A DNA stretch of 64,000 nucleotides from JAWKTT01 sp041398965 (GTDB lineage: Bacteria > Planctomycetota > Planctomycetia > Planctomycetales > Planctomycetaceae), in the NCBI GenBank assembly GCA_041398965.1, contig JAWKTT010000025.1, positions 10,724-74,723 on the forward strand, read 5' to 3'. Shown in pieces: positions 9,015-17,421 of this stretch (positions are counted from its first letter, which is position 1; every line of letters begins with the position of its first letter). Below the pieces are notes generated by a model that searched no databases, had not been told where the DNA came from, and was given only the letters and a program-made list of their open reading frames with translations. A program made the position numbers and the translations under genes.

Positions 9015-9916
9015 GTCTGGTCCTTCTGCTGCACGTTGTCGGCGGGTCTTTGCGTGATGTGCAGCGGAGTGTCGTTCGTTGTTCGGGTTGTTGCTGACGC
9101 GGCGTCTTGCTCCCTGTTCTTCAGTTCGCAAGTCAACTCGACAAGCCGCGCGAGGCGGTCCCCCTCGTGACGGAACTCGGGAGCGTCACTGTTGAAACTC
9201 CGCAGGCTGCGGACAATCTCAGCTTGTGGAACTCCCTGTGATGTGAGTTGATGCGTCAGGCTGACAAGGTTTGGTTGAGCTGCGGGGCCAAAGCAACCGT
9301 AACAACCGCGAGTGTAACTCGGACAGATCGCTCCGCACCCCGATTGCGTCACCGGGCCGAGACAGGGGACTCCGCGGGCGACTGTGACGCAGACGGTCCC
9401 GCTCCGTTTGCAATCGAGGCAGACCGAGTGCATCGGTGTGCGAGGGCGTCGCCCGGCGAGAACCGCTTGCAGAACTTCAATCAACTGAGCCTTGTTGATC
9501 GGACAGCCCCGCAACTCGAAGTCAACGGAGACATGGTCCGAAATCGCCGTCGAGGTCGCGAGAGTTGAGATGTACTCGGGAGAGGCATAGATCGACCGCA
9601 CATACTCGTCACTGTCACCCCAGTTTCGCAGTGCCTGAATTCCCCCCGCTGTCGCACAGGCTCCGAGAGTGATCAGAAACTTTGAGTCTCGGCGGACCTG
9701 TTGAATGCGCTCGGCATCGTGTGCCGTGGTGATCGATCCTTCCACGAGCGCGATGTCGTACGGCCCCGGCTCGATATGACTGGTCGCTTCGAGAAAGTAG
9801 CTGATGTGCAGCACACCGGCGACCGTCAACAGCTCGTCCTCAGCTGCCAGCAACGAGAGCTGACAGCCATCGCAGGAAGCGAACTTGAACACGGCCAGTT
9901 TGGGTTTCACTGACAT
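9011..9916 (-). CDS. hydD: Group 3b NiFe hydrogenase small (delta) subunit
   Basis: 301 residues. The electron-transfer subunit binds the proximal cluster through CDGCQLSL (Cys15/Cys18 region) and two further clusters through the later cysteines, including SGCGAICPSY and RGCYGCFGP. There is no Tat signal, so the enzyme is cytoplasmic. ATG 9916 shares one base with the hydG stop (TGATG); a GTG one codon upstream is an alternative. The last 50 residues are polar and less conserved. The gene order hydB-hydG-hydD-hydA is that of archaeal and bacterial sulfhydrogenases. Confidence 0.92.
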   Translation of the reverse strand: MSVKPKLAVFKFASCDGCQLSLLAAEDELLTVAGVLHISYFLEATSHIEPGPYDIALVEGSITTAHDAERIQQVRRDSKFLITLGACATAGGIQALRNWGDSDEYVRSIYASPEYISTLATSTAISDHVSVDFELRGCPINKAQLIEVLQAVLAGRRPRTPMHSVCLDCKRSGTVCVTVARGVPCLGPVTQSGCGAICPSYTRGCYGCFGPAAQPNLVSLTHQLTSQGVPQAEIVRSLRSFNSDAPEFRHEGDRLARLVELTCELKNREQDAASATTRTTNDTPLHITQRPADNVQQKDQT

Positions 9917-10866
9917 CACAGTCCCTCGACATCAAGAAACGGAGCGATGCGATCGTACCTGAACACCGGACCATCTTTACACAGGAAGTCTGGGCCCAAT
10001 TGGCAGTGGCCACACAAGCCGACGGCACACTGCATGTTCCGTTCGGTCGAGACCCACATCTGCTCGGGAGTTAAACCGCGTCGTCGTCCGGCCATTAACG
10101 TGAATCGCATCATCACCTCTGGTCCGCAGCAGAAGAGGACCGTATTCGCCGGATCGAAACGGTCTGATCGCTCCAACAGTTGCGTGACGACACCGACGTG
10201 ACCGTTCCATTCGGGAGTCGCACGGTCGACCGTGGTGTGAATGGTCAGTCCCTTACTGCTCCACTCTTCAAACTCTCGAACATAGAGCAGCGTGTCAGCC
10301 GAGCGGGCCCCGTAGCAGAGTGTCAGTCGTTGGAATTTCTCGCGATGATGCAGCAGCGAATAGATGACCGGTCGTAAAGGGGCGAGTCCGATGCCGCCAC
10401 AGACGAGCACGACATCGCGACCAACGCACTCGTCGAGCGGCCAGCAACTTCCGAATGGCCCCCGGAGACCCAGTGTCGAGCCGACCTTGAGCCCTGCCAG
10501 TGTGCGGGTGACATTCCCAGCCACCCGAATCGTATGGGCGATGCATTCGCGATTTGCCGGGTCTTCGCTGATGGAGATGGCACTTTCGCCTGCTCCGGGG
10601 AGATACAGCATGTTGAACTGGCCCGGCGCGAAGCGGTACGCCTTACGGATGGCGTCGTCGTCAAAGACGAGATCGTAGGTTGCGACCCCTTCCACCTCTG
10701 GGACAATTCTAGCGATTCGTACTGTCCGCGTCGTCCAAGGATTGGCCGCGGCGTCTGGCATCGGCGCGGCGGCTCGGAAATACGGTGGTAATGACACGTC
10801 GCATGGCGTCTCTTGTGCCACGATGTCCGCGTCGGCCTGCTTGTTGTGGCAGGTTCGGTCGGTCAC
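9916..10866 (-). CDS. hydG: Group 3b hydrogenase gamma subunit, FAD/NAD(P)-binding reductase
   Basis: 316 residues from GTG 10866, which overlaps the hydB stop (GTGA). A ferredoxin-NADP-reductase-like protein: FAD-binding barrel with FAPGQFNMLYLPG, NAD(P) domain with VCGGIGLAPLRPV, and CCGPEVMM. A C-terminal [2Fe-2S] site is formed by CAVGLCGHC plus a later cysteine. It passes electrons between NAD(P)H and the iron-sulfur chain of the beta and delta subunits. Related to dihydroorotate dehydrogenase electron-transfer subunits, but the hydrogenase context makes the HydG assignment secure. Confidence 0.92.
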   Translation of the reverse strand: MTDRTCHNKQADADIVAQETPCDVSLPPYFRAAAPMPDAAANPWTTRTVRIARIVPEVEGVATYDLVFDDDAIRKAYRFAPGQFNMLYLPGAGESAISISEDPANRECIAHTIRVAGNVTRTLAGLKVGSTLGLRGPFGSCWPLDECVGRDVVLVCGGIGLAPLRPVIYSLLHHREKFQRLTLCYGARSADTLLYVREFEEWSSKGLTIHTTVDRATPEWNGHVGVVTQLLERSDRFDPANTVLFCCGPEVMMRFTLMAGRRRGLTPEQMWVSTERNMQCAVGLCGHCQLGPDFLCKDGPVFRYDRIAPFLDVEGL

Positions 10867-11984
10867 GGTGTTTCTCCCCGGAGAGCGCGGACTTCGGCAG
10901 TAAGGTCGATGCCGACGGGGCACCAGGTGATGCAACGTCCGCAGCCAACGCACCCTGAAGAGCCGAACTGATCGATCCATGAAGCGAGTTTGTGCGTCAA
11001 CCACTGACGGTACCGGGCACGGGTGTTGTCACGAACGTTGCCGCCGTTCATGTAACTGAAGGTGACGTTGAAGCAAGAGTCCCAGTGCCTTTCCCGTTCG
11101 ACATGGTCTCCCGAGAGGTCGCTCACTTCTTCGACCGAACTACAAAAGCAGGTGGGACAAACCATCGTACAGTTGGTGCAAGAGAGGCAGCGCGTGGCGA
11201 CGTCGTCCCATTGTGGATGATCGAGGTTCGCATGCAGCAGTTCGCGAATGTTGTTGGTGTCGAGCGTCCGTTGAATTTGATTAACCGCTTGTTGTCGAGC
11301 CGATTCGGCCGCTTGTTGTTGCTGTGCCGAGACCTCAGTCGTTTCGAGCGCAGTCAACATCTGTTCGCCTCGTTCGGAGCCGATCTCGACGACGAAACCG
11401 TCAGGAAGTTCGGTGAGTCCCCAGTCGAATCCGCTATGGCATCGGGGGCCCGTCTCCATTGACGTGCAGAAGCAAGTGGGGGCCGCTTGTGTGCAGTTGA
11501 CTGCAATGATGAACGCTGCTGCACGGCGACCTTGATAGATCGGGTCGACATAAGCCCCCGACAGAAACACCCGATCTTGGACTCGCATCGCTGCCAGTTC
11601 GCAGCCTCTGACGCCGAGGAACGCATACTTGGGAGGAACCTCTTCAGAGACAGAGAACACCCAGCTTCCATTAACTTGATTCGCTTCGGAGAGAGTGGCC
11701 TTTGGTGGGAACAGATACGACTTCCACGAATGAGGCCCGACGACGTATCCGAAGAGCGCGTCGTCGTCGCGTGGTTGGAGTCGATACGTTCCCGGCCCCT
11801 GTTCGTCGGTCCAGCCCATCGGCAAGTCGTCGATCGAGTGGATCTGACCATAGACGATCGCCTCTTGATCGATCTTCGGACCAATCACGGTGTAGCCTTC
11901 GTCTCGCAACAGCTCGAAGAGCCGCGAGAACGTGCTTCTCGACAAAAATCGTTCGGTTCGGATGACCTCGGGAGTGTTGCTCAT
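10863..11984 (-). CDS. hydB: Group 3b hydrogenase beta subunit, 4Fe-4S electron-transfer protein
   Basis: 373 residues. Two C-terminal iron-sulfur motif sets are visible: CLSCTNCTMVCPTCFC (about residues 268-283) and CVGCGRCITWCPVGI (about 343-357). Additional cysteines lie in GVRGCELAAM and PTCFCTSM. This is the HydB / 4Fe-4S dicluster architecture that partners the FAD subunit. The start ATG 11984 overlaps the stop of the cNMP-binding gene by 4 bp. Between the two domains is a Gln-rich helical linker (around residues 220-240). Confidence 0.9.
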   Translation of the reverse strand: MSNTPEVIRTERFLSRSTFSRLFELLRDEGYTVIGPKIDQEAIVYGQIHSIDDLPMGWTDEQGPGTYRLQPRDDDALFGYVVGPHSWKSYLFPPKATLSEANQVNGSWVFSVSEEVPPKYAFLGVRGCELAAMRVQDRVFLSGAYVDPIYQGRRAAAFIIAVNCTQAAPTCFCTSMETGPRCHSGFDWGLTELPDGFVVEIGSERGEQMLTALETTEVSAQQQQAAESARQQAVNQIQRTLDTNNIRELLHANLDHPQWDDVATRCLSCTNCTMVCPTCFCSSVEEVSDLSGDHVERERHWDSCFNVTFSYMNGGNVRDNTRARYRQWLTHKLASWIDQFGSSGCVGCGRCITWCPVGIDLTAEVRALRGETP

Positions 11985-12475
11985 GGTTTCTCCTCTATTG
12001 AGAGCGGCGCAGGGGAGTTGCCAAAGAGATCGAGAAGTTGCAGGCGGGTGACAACGAGCCGTTGGGAAAGGGCGACCGCCATCTGACGCATGAGATGGTA
12101 ACCGAAGTCGTGATTGACTTCGCAGAGGTCACGCAACGCGGCTGCCGGGGCGACGATCAGCACCGAGTCGACGATCGCGGTGGCTCCTGCCGTCATCTTC
12201 CCCTCGCCGAGTAGAGCCGACCATCCCGCCATCTCGCCGGGAGCGAGTGTGAGGATTCGCACGGGTCGTTGTCCAGGGATGTTGATTTCGAGGGCCAATC
12301 GCCCCTGTTGGACGAGATAGAGTTGATCATTCGGGCCACCATCTCGGAAGACGATTTCGCCTGCCGTCACTTCCTGCACCGACGCGACCTCGGCGAGAGC
12401 CTCGAGGACCGACTGGGGAAAATGAGCCGTAAAGGAATGGTCTTCGAGGATCGCTTTGAGTTGGCTCGCCTCCAT
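11981..12475 (-). CDS. Cyclic-nucleotide-binding domain protein, first gene of the hydrogenase operon
   Basis: 164 residues made of one cNMP-binding (Crp-like) beta-roll. GEIVFRDGGPNDQLYLVQQG and GEMAGWSALLG correspond to the phosphate-binding cassette area, followed by a C-helix. There is no helix-turn-helix domain after it, so it is not a complete Crp/Fnr regulator. ATG 12475 has GAGG upstream, and its end overlaps hydB by 4 bp. A cNMP-domain gene heading a group 3b operon suggests ligand-dependent control of the enzyme or its assembly, but that is inference. The canonical arginine of the cAMP pocket is not evident, so the ligand is unknown. Confidence 0.8.
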   Translation of the reverse strand: MEASQLKAILEDHSFTAHFPQSVLEALAEVASVQEVTAGEIVFRDGGPNDQLYLVQQGRLALEINIPGQRPVRILTLAPGEMAGWSALLGEGKMTAGATAIVDSVLIVAPAAALRDLCEVNHDFGYHLMRQMAVALSQRLVVTRLQLLDLFGNSPAPLSIEEKP

Positions 12476-12991
12476 CGTGGGGACCTCGGGGGTGAGAGTT
12501 CAGGAAGCAGGATGAAGTCGTGTGGTGGAATCATAAAGCAAACAGTGTGCCATGCGGTTGAAAAAGGACGAACAATCTTACCTGTTGCACTCACGCACCC
12601 TTCCCTGCCTCCTGTCCCGACGTCCGAGCCCGAGTCTCGCCGGGAACGTCCTGATTCAGAGAAACTTGGGGCCTCTCAGTCGGAACGGCACTTGTCGGTC
12701 GGCGGACCATCGTCTAAGGTGCGGAAGTCTCTTGCTTTTCGCCGTGGCGGATGAACGGATTCTGCGGCCCTCGACGTCGCTTCAGGATCGTTGCTAACCG
12801 CCTCGCGGTCGTAGGGGCGGACGATTCAACTTGATGACGGCATGACTGCGGCGTTTCGCGAAGGAATGGATCCTCGCCACTTCGCAGACTGTCGCAGCGC
12901 TCCAACCAAATCTCACAATTGCACTATCACACGACAGCCTCTGGCCCTGTTTCTCGTATCGAGTCGATTCTTACTTAAGGATTACGAAACC
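12476..12991. promoter_or_regulatory. Divergent intergenic region between the hydrogenase operon and ahcY
   Basis: About 515 bp separate the minus-strand hydrogenase operon from plus-strand ahcY, so both promoters should lie here. I see no convincing open frame, no clear sigma-70 box pair and no recognisable SAH-riboswitch core before ahcY. A purine-rich AAGG at 12977-12980 serves as the ahcY ribosome-binding site, and GAGG precedes the cNMP gene on the other strand. Confidence 0.5.
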
Positions 12992-14323
12992 ATGTCGACA
13001 GCCGTTACAGCACTCCCATACAAGGTGAAGAACATCGAATTGGCCGAGCTTGGTCGCAAGGAGATCGAACTGGCTGAAGTCGAGATGCCGGGTCTGATGG
13101 CGCTTCGCGAAAAGTACGGCAAGTCGCAGCCTCTGAAGGGGGCACGCATCGCCGGTTGCCTGCACATGACGATTCAAACCGCAGTTCTCATCGAGACGCT
13201 GACTGCCCTCGGAGCCGAGGTGCGGTGGTCGAGCTGCAACATCTTCTCGACTCAGGATCAGGCCGCTGCCGCCGTCGCTGCGGCTGGGGTCCCGGTCTTC
13301 GCCTGGAAGGGAATGACCAATGAAGAGTTTGATTGGTGCATCGAACAGACGTTGTTCTGGCCCGATGGTTCTGGCCTCAACATGATTCTTGACGATGGGG
13401 GGGATCTCACCGTCATGGTTCACGACAAGTTCCCCGAGCTGCTCAAGGACATCAAGGGGCTTACCGAAGAAACCACGACCGGCGTGCATCGCCTGTATCA
13501 GATGCACCAGAAGGGAACGCTCGGCGTCCCGGCGATCAACGTCAACGACTCCGTCACCAAGAGCAAGTTCGACAACCTTTACGGTTGCCGCGAGTCGCTG
13601 GCCGACGGCATCAAGCGGGCAACCGACATCATGTGTGCCGGGAAGGTCGTCGTTGTTGCCGGGTATGGTGACGTCGGAAAGGGCTGTGCGGATGCCATGG
13701 ACAGCTTCGGCTCGCGGGTGATCGTCACCGAGATCGATCCAATCTGTGCGCTGCAAGCAGCGATGGAAGGTTACCAAGTGTTGACGATGGAAGAGGCTGC
13801 TCCGCTTGGGGACATCTTCGTCACCACGACTGGCTGCTGCGACATCATCACCGGCCCGCATCTCGACGCGATGAAGCACAACGCCATTGTCTGCAACATC
13901 GGCCACTTCGACCTCGAAATCGATATCGCCTATCTCAACGGGCGCAAAGACATCGAGAAAATTACAATTAAGAAAGACTCCGACGTCGGTGGTCCCGTCC
14001 ATAAGTACGTTTACCCGGACGGCAAGTCGCTGTTGGTGTTGGCCGAAGGTCGACTGGTCAACCTCGGCTGTGCGACAGGACACCCATCGTTCGTGATGTC
14101 GAGCAGTTTCACGAATCAGGTGATTGGGCAACTCGAACTTTGGGAACGGGCCGACCAGTACGAAGTCGGCGTCCACGTGCTGCCCAAGCACTTGGATGAA
14201 GAAGTTGCCCGCCTGCACCTCGACAAACTCGGCGTTAAGCTCAGCAAGCTGACCCAGAAGCAAGCCGACTACCTGGGCATCCCCGTCGAAGGCCCCTACA
14301 AGCCCGAGTACTACCGATACTAA
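12992..14323 (+). CDS. ahcY: S-adenosylhomocysteine hydrolase
   Basis: 443 residues. Converts S-adenosylhomocysteine to adenosine and homocysteine, keeping methylation reactions going. Conserved segments: the N-terminal LAELGRKEIELAEVEMPGL, GCLHMTIQTAVLIETL, the substrate/NAD lysine region NDSVTKSKFDN, the NAD loop GYGDVGKGCA and the C-terminal KPEYYRY ending, which completes the neighbouring subunit's NAD site. ATG 12992 is chosen because the family's N-terminus begins there; an upstream in-frame ATG would add 50 unconserved residues. Single-gene unit, convergent with rtcB. Confidence 0.97.
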   Translation: MSTAVTALPYKVKNIELAELGRKEIELAEVEMPGLMALREKYGKSQPLKGARIAGCLHMTIQTAVLIETLTALGAEVRWSSCNIFSTQDQAAAAVAAAGVPVFAWKGMTNEEFDWCIEQTLFWPDGSGLNMILDDGGDLTVMVHDKFPELLKDIKGLTEETTTGVHRLYQMHQKGTLGVPAINVNDSVTKSKFDNLYGCRESLADGIKRATDIMCAGKVVVVAGYGDVGKGCADAMDSFGSRVIVTEIDPICALQAAMEGYQVLTMEEAAPLGDIFVTTTGCCDIITGPHLDAMKHNAIVCNIGHFDLEIDIAYLNGRKDIEKITIKKDSDVGGPVHKYVYPDGKSLLVLAEGRLVNLGCATGHPSFVMSSSFTNQVIGQLELWERADQYEVGVHVLPKHLDEEVARLHLDKLGVKLSKLTQKQADYLGIPVEGPYKPEYYRY

Positions 14324-14504
14324 TCGGCTTGAAACTCCCGAAGGATCGAGTGTGAAGTAAGGTTCGCGGTACGGACCGATACGGCGGTCGCTACGTTGAT
14401 CAAGTCCGCACCAAGAACCTTACGCGGGTGCATCGCCCACGAGATTGGGACGGCGGCGGTGTTACTTCGACACTCCTGACGTGACCGTGTGGTGGTTGGG
14501 AGTG

Positions 14505-15899
14505 TCAGTCTTCGGGCTGACTGCCATCGCCGCACATTTTGACAACTTTGGGATCGAACCGGGCGACGATGTCGACAAGGTCTTGTTGTTCGTTCAGGAC
14601 GGCATGGATGTTTTTGTAGGCCATGGGGACTTCATCTGAGCCAGCGGAGAGGACTCGGATCCCTTTCTTGGCGAGGTCGCGTTTGACGGCGTTGAAACGG
14701 TATTGCTCCTTGGCTTTTGTCCGTGACATCTGCCGACCGGCCCCATGAGACGCCGAGTCGAGCGACTCGGCAACCCCCTTGCCACGCACGACGAAACCGG
14801 GCGCCCCCATCGAACCAGGGATGATTCCTAGCACGCCTGCCCCAGCCGGTGTGGCCCCTTTACGATGGACGATCAATTCTCGTCCGCCGTGGGTTTCCTT
14901 CCACGCAAAGTTGTGATGGTTCTCGACGCCGGCCAGTACGTTCGCGCCACAAAGTCGGGTAACGTTGCGATGGATCACCGCATGATTCGCCGCGGCGTAG
15001 TCTCCCATGAGGTTCATTGCCCCCCAGTATTCCTGTCCCATCTCCTGATTGAGATCGAGCCAGGCAAGTGTGCCGAACCGGGCGTACTGTTTCGGCAACA
15101 GGTTTCGAGCAATATTGCTGTACACCGAACAGACCTGATGTCCTACGCCACGACTCCCGCTATGACTCAGCAGGGCGACGTACTCACCTGCGGGCAGTCC
15201 AAGGTCGGGGGCCGACAGCGTCACCATTCCAAACTCGACGAAGTGATTCCCCGAACCCGACGTCCCTAATTGTGCCCAGGCTTTGTCTTTGAACTGTCGG
15301 GTGACACGCGTGATGGACCAGTCCTGATCCATCACGTCATGTTGCTGCTTGCGGTCCCACGTTTTCCCCGTGCCGAAGACAGTCCCTTCTTCCAGTGCCT
15401 TGTCGAACATCGGTTCGAGTCGCTTGTCGTCGAGGGTGGATGGGGGCAAATCAAGAATCGAGAGCTTCATACGGCAGGCGATGTCGACTCCCACGGCATA
15501 CGGGCAAACTGCGTTTTCCAACGCCAACACGCCACCAATCGGCAGACCGTACCCCACGTGAGCATCGGGCATGAGCGCCGCAGCGATGGCGTTGGGGAGG
15601 GCGCAGGCGTCTCGCATCTGATGGTGGGCCGCATGGTCAATGTCGGTTCCCCAAGTGCGGTAATCGATCGGCTCCTTCGCCGCGAACACCGGTTCGTTCG
15701 TCAGGGTGATGAGTTGTTGTGCCAGCGGTCCGAAGTGTCCGTCGTCGAGATGTTCGATCGGCGATTCGCAAACCTCTCGCAGACGTTCCTTCATCACCCC
15801 GCCTCGCACCCCGTCCGCCGCCGCAGCCTGAATGCACATCACCGCCAACTTCACCGCCGCTTCGGGAATTCCCAACTTCTCCAATTGCCGCTTATTCAT
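14505..15899 (-). CDS. rtcB: RtcB-family RNA ligase
   Basis: 464 residues. RtcB joins 2',3'-cyclic-phosphate or 3'-phosphate RNA ends to 5'-OH ends with GTP and manganese. Visible family motifs: MPDAHVGYGLPIGGVLA, GVDIACRM (metal-binding Asp/Cys), GSGNHFVEFG, SHSGSRG, ENHHNFAWKE and the guanylation-site region SHGAGRQMSR containing the active-site histidine. The form GVDIACRM, rather than GVDIGCGM, places it in a divergent RtcB branch found in many bacteria. No rtcA or rtcR is adjacent, so the substrate is not indicated by context. Confidence 0.9.
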   Translation of the reverse strand: MNKRQLEKLGIPEAAVKLAVMCIQAAAADGVRGGVMKERLREVCESPIEHLDDGHFGPLAQQLITLTNEPVFAAKEPIDYRTWGTDIDHAAHHQMRDACALPNAIAAALMPDAHVGYGLPIGGVLALENAVCPYAVGVDIACRMKLSILDLPPSTLDDKRLEPMFDKALEEGTVFGTGKTWDRKQQHDVMDQDWSITRVTRQFKDKAWAQLGTSGSGNHFVEFGMVTLSAPDLGLPAGEYVALLSHSGSRGVGHQVCSVYSNIARNLLPKQYARFGTLAWLDLNQEMGQEYWGAMNLMGDYAAANHAVIHRNVTRLCGANVLAGVENHHNFAWKETHGGRELIVHRKGATPAGAGVLGIIPGSMGAPGFVVRGKGVAESLDSASHGAGRQMSRTKAKEQYRFNAVKRDLAKKGIRVLSAGSDEVPMAYKNIHAVLNEQQDLVDIVARFDPKVVKMCGDGSQPED

Positions 15900-15995
15900 T
15901 ACTCGCTCCGTTCCTCATGACATCGTCCTCACCGGCAACGACACACGCAAGCCTCACAATGTTCGCGGCGTCGATTAGAGTACAGTGACGAAGAA

Positions 15996-16060
15996 TGGGA
16001 CAAATCGCGATCGAGATGCCGTCCCATCGGCGCGACGGGGGAGACGCTGTGGTGGGGCTG
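15996..16060. repeat. Short direct repeat, copy 1 (pair with 16499-16558)
   Basis: The core TCGCGATCG-A/C-GATGCCGTCCCATC matches copy 2 almost base for base, followed by a looser match (ACGCTGTGGTGGGGCTG versus ACGTTTTGGTGGGTCTG). The core also contains GGGAC...GTCCC, a possible short stem. The two copies flank the small membrane protein gene at 16133. Confidence 0.55.
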
Positions 16061-16132
16061 CCTTGCTGATGGTGTTTTGGCGAGTTAAAACCTAGGATTA
16101 TCGTAAAACAGGCTGTTGGTCGAAGGTGACGT

Positions 16133-16486
16133 ATGGGTTTGAGCGACGACAGCGACGACATGAGCTGTGGAACGATTGCCGGATCCTACGTGCTCGGGAC
16201 GTATTTTGTCGCGTTTTTCTCTGCATTGTTTGGAGGTGCGGCACATTGGTCACTCGTGATTGCTCCGGTGACATTTCCAATAATGACCTTGATCGGGTTC
16301 TTGCTCGTCGACAATTCCGAGGTACCTGTTCAGCAGTCCTTCCTGATTCAGGTGTTGCTTGTGTGGGGAGTCGCAATCGTCGGTTGTTGGGGCCTGCTTC
16401 GCAGTTGGCCATGCATTCTGAACACTCGCTGGCCGCCGATTCTGTTCGTTGCAGACGTGGTACTAATTTACTTTGTCTTTCGGTGA
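16133..16486 (+). CDS. Small multi-pass membrane protein, unknown function
   Basis: 117 residues, mostly hydrophobic, with four likely membrane segments (about 15-35, 40-58, 69-86 and 97-116). A short charged N-terminus (MGLSDDSDDMS) precedes the first segment. No family recognised. It lies between two copies of a short direct repeat, so it may have been acquired or duplicated as a unit. Translation start is plausible (GGTGA a few bases upstream) but not strong. Confidence 0.5.
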   Translation: MGLSDDSDDMSCGTIAGSYVLGTYFVAFFSALFGGAAHWSLVIAPVTFPIMTLIGFLLVDNSEVPVQQSFLIQVLLVWGVAIVGCWGLLRSWPCILNTRWPPILFVADVVLIYFVFR

Positions 16487-16498
16487 GTAACGTAAGAT

Positions 16499-16558
16499 GT
16501 GACAAGTCGCGATCGCGATGCCGTCCCATCAGGGGTGGCACGTTTTGGTGGGTCTGCG
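16499..16558. repeat. Short direct repeat, copy 2
   Basis: Second copy of the sequence at 15996-16060. Its core encodes an in-frame ATGCCGTCCCAT in both copies. In copy 2 this opens a longer frame (16518-16730); in copy 1 the frame closes after 17 residues. Confidence 0.55.
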
Positions 16559-16730
16559 GCGTTCCTCCTTGGACCATCCTACGTTGTTGGTGATGATTGC
16601 TGGGGGTGGTTTGTTGTGGCGGCGCTCTGTTCGGACCCGCAAGAAAATCGTGTCGGAAGTGGGGGGGAGGGAAATCGAGCGATTCGACCTTTTCAACGCC
16701 AGAGCAGATGAGTATGGTTTATCAAGGTGA
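16518..16730 (+). CDS. Possible small protein starting inside the repeat
   Basis: 70 residues (begins MPSHQGW, hydrophobic at about 18-34, then basic). No family recognised and no clear ribosome-binding site. It is listed only because it begins exactly within the duplicated segment; it may be non-coding. Confidence 0.2.
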   Translation: MPSHQGWHVLVGLRRSSLDHPTLLVMIAGGGLLWRRSVRTRKKIVSEVGGREIERFDLFNARADEYGLSR

Positions 16731-16803
16731 GTTGTGTCGTTGAATCGACTTCGTCCAATCAACACGTCATCGCCTGTGTCAGCCGATCCAGTCGGCAGCA
16801 GCG

Positions 16804-17223
16804 ATGTTCGGGGCAGTTTCCATGAGACTCAGCAGTCAGACATCCCCCAAATTGCATTATCACGTCGATGCCTATCGCTTCGTGTTTGATGCACTTCAGT
16901 TCGTTCAGGACCGCATGTCGCGTCCGGCGGCGCGCGATGTCGACGACGAATCATCGCATGTCTCCGGTCCCGAACTGTTGGACGGCGTCCGTGAGTATGC
17001 CCTCAAGCGTTTCGGCCTGATGTCGCGTAGCCTGTTCGCCTTTTGGGGGGTCACATCGACAGACGATTTCGGACGGATCGTGTTCGAACTCATCGAGCAA
17101 GGTCAGATGCGGAAGACCGATAGCGACGAACTGGAAGACTTCTTTGGAGTCTATGATTTCGAACAAGCCCTCGATCACGACTACGTCATCCCGACGGACG
17201 AGGCCTTCCGCACCCCCGAATAA
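16804..17223 (+). CDS. Minf_1886-family conserved protein of unknown function
   Basis: 139 residues (133 if the alternative ATG 16822 is used). The pattern HYHVDAYRFVFDALQFVQ, then a HVSGPELLDGVREYALKRFG segment, WGVTSTDDFGRIVFELIE and a final YDFEQALDHDY matches a small acidic protein family conserved in Planctomycetes and Verrucomicrobia, known as Minf_1886. The molecular role is not known. Single gene; the start region has no strong Shine-Dalgarno. Confidence 0.75.
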   Translation: MFGAVSMRLSSQTSPKLHYHVDAYRFVFDALQFVQDRMSRPAARDVDDESSHVSGPELLDGVREYALKRFGLMSRSLFAFWGVTSTDDFGRIVFELIEQGQMRKTDSDELEDFFGVYDFEQALDHDYVIPTDEAFRTPE

Positions 17224-17291
17224 CACGGACATCACCCAGTCTCCCCTCCGATGAGACCGGCAGCTCGACGACGTGACGTGGGGAAAGTTAT

Positions 17292-17421
17292 CAGCCTGTT
17301 GAAAAACGCAGGTCAGGTTTCCCAGCCTGACTTGGTGTCGTTTGATATGTAGGCAAAACAGTGGACGAGTTGCTCGTGTATGCTTGGACAAGCTGACCCA
17401 CGGTCGTACTTCAACGGGCTG
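17292..17421 (-). repeat. MITE-like element, copy 1
   Basis: 130 bp with terminal inverted repeats: CAGCCTGTTGAAAAACG at the left and CGTACTTCAACGGGCTG at the right. The interior shares GTGTCGTTTGATAT and TGACCCACGGTCG with the copies at 43743 and 51521. Same orientation as the 51521 copy, opposite to 43743. It abuts the 3' end of the next minus-strand gene (stop at 17422). No transposase inside. Confidence 0.75.

Noticed and set aside
12500..12991. Possible SAH riboswitch upstream of ahcY
   Set aside because: I looked for the conserved GAGGAGCG/AGGCUCG-type core and pairing and did not find it; only a ribosome-binding site is supported.
12971..14263. 430-codon open frame on the minus strand
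   Set aside because: Fully antisense to ahcY, which is unambiguous; typical shadow frame in GC-rich DNA.
14460..14520. Hairpin (GTCAG...CTGAC) after rtcB as a terminator
   Set aside because: Short stem and no following T-run on the relevant strand; not enough to call a terminator.
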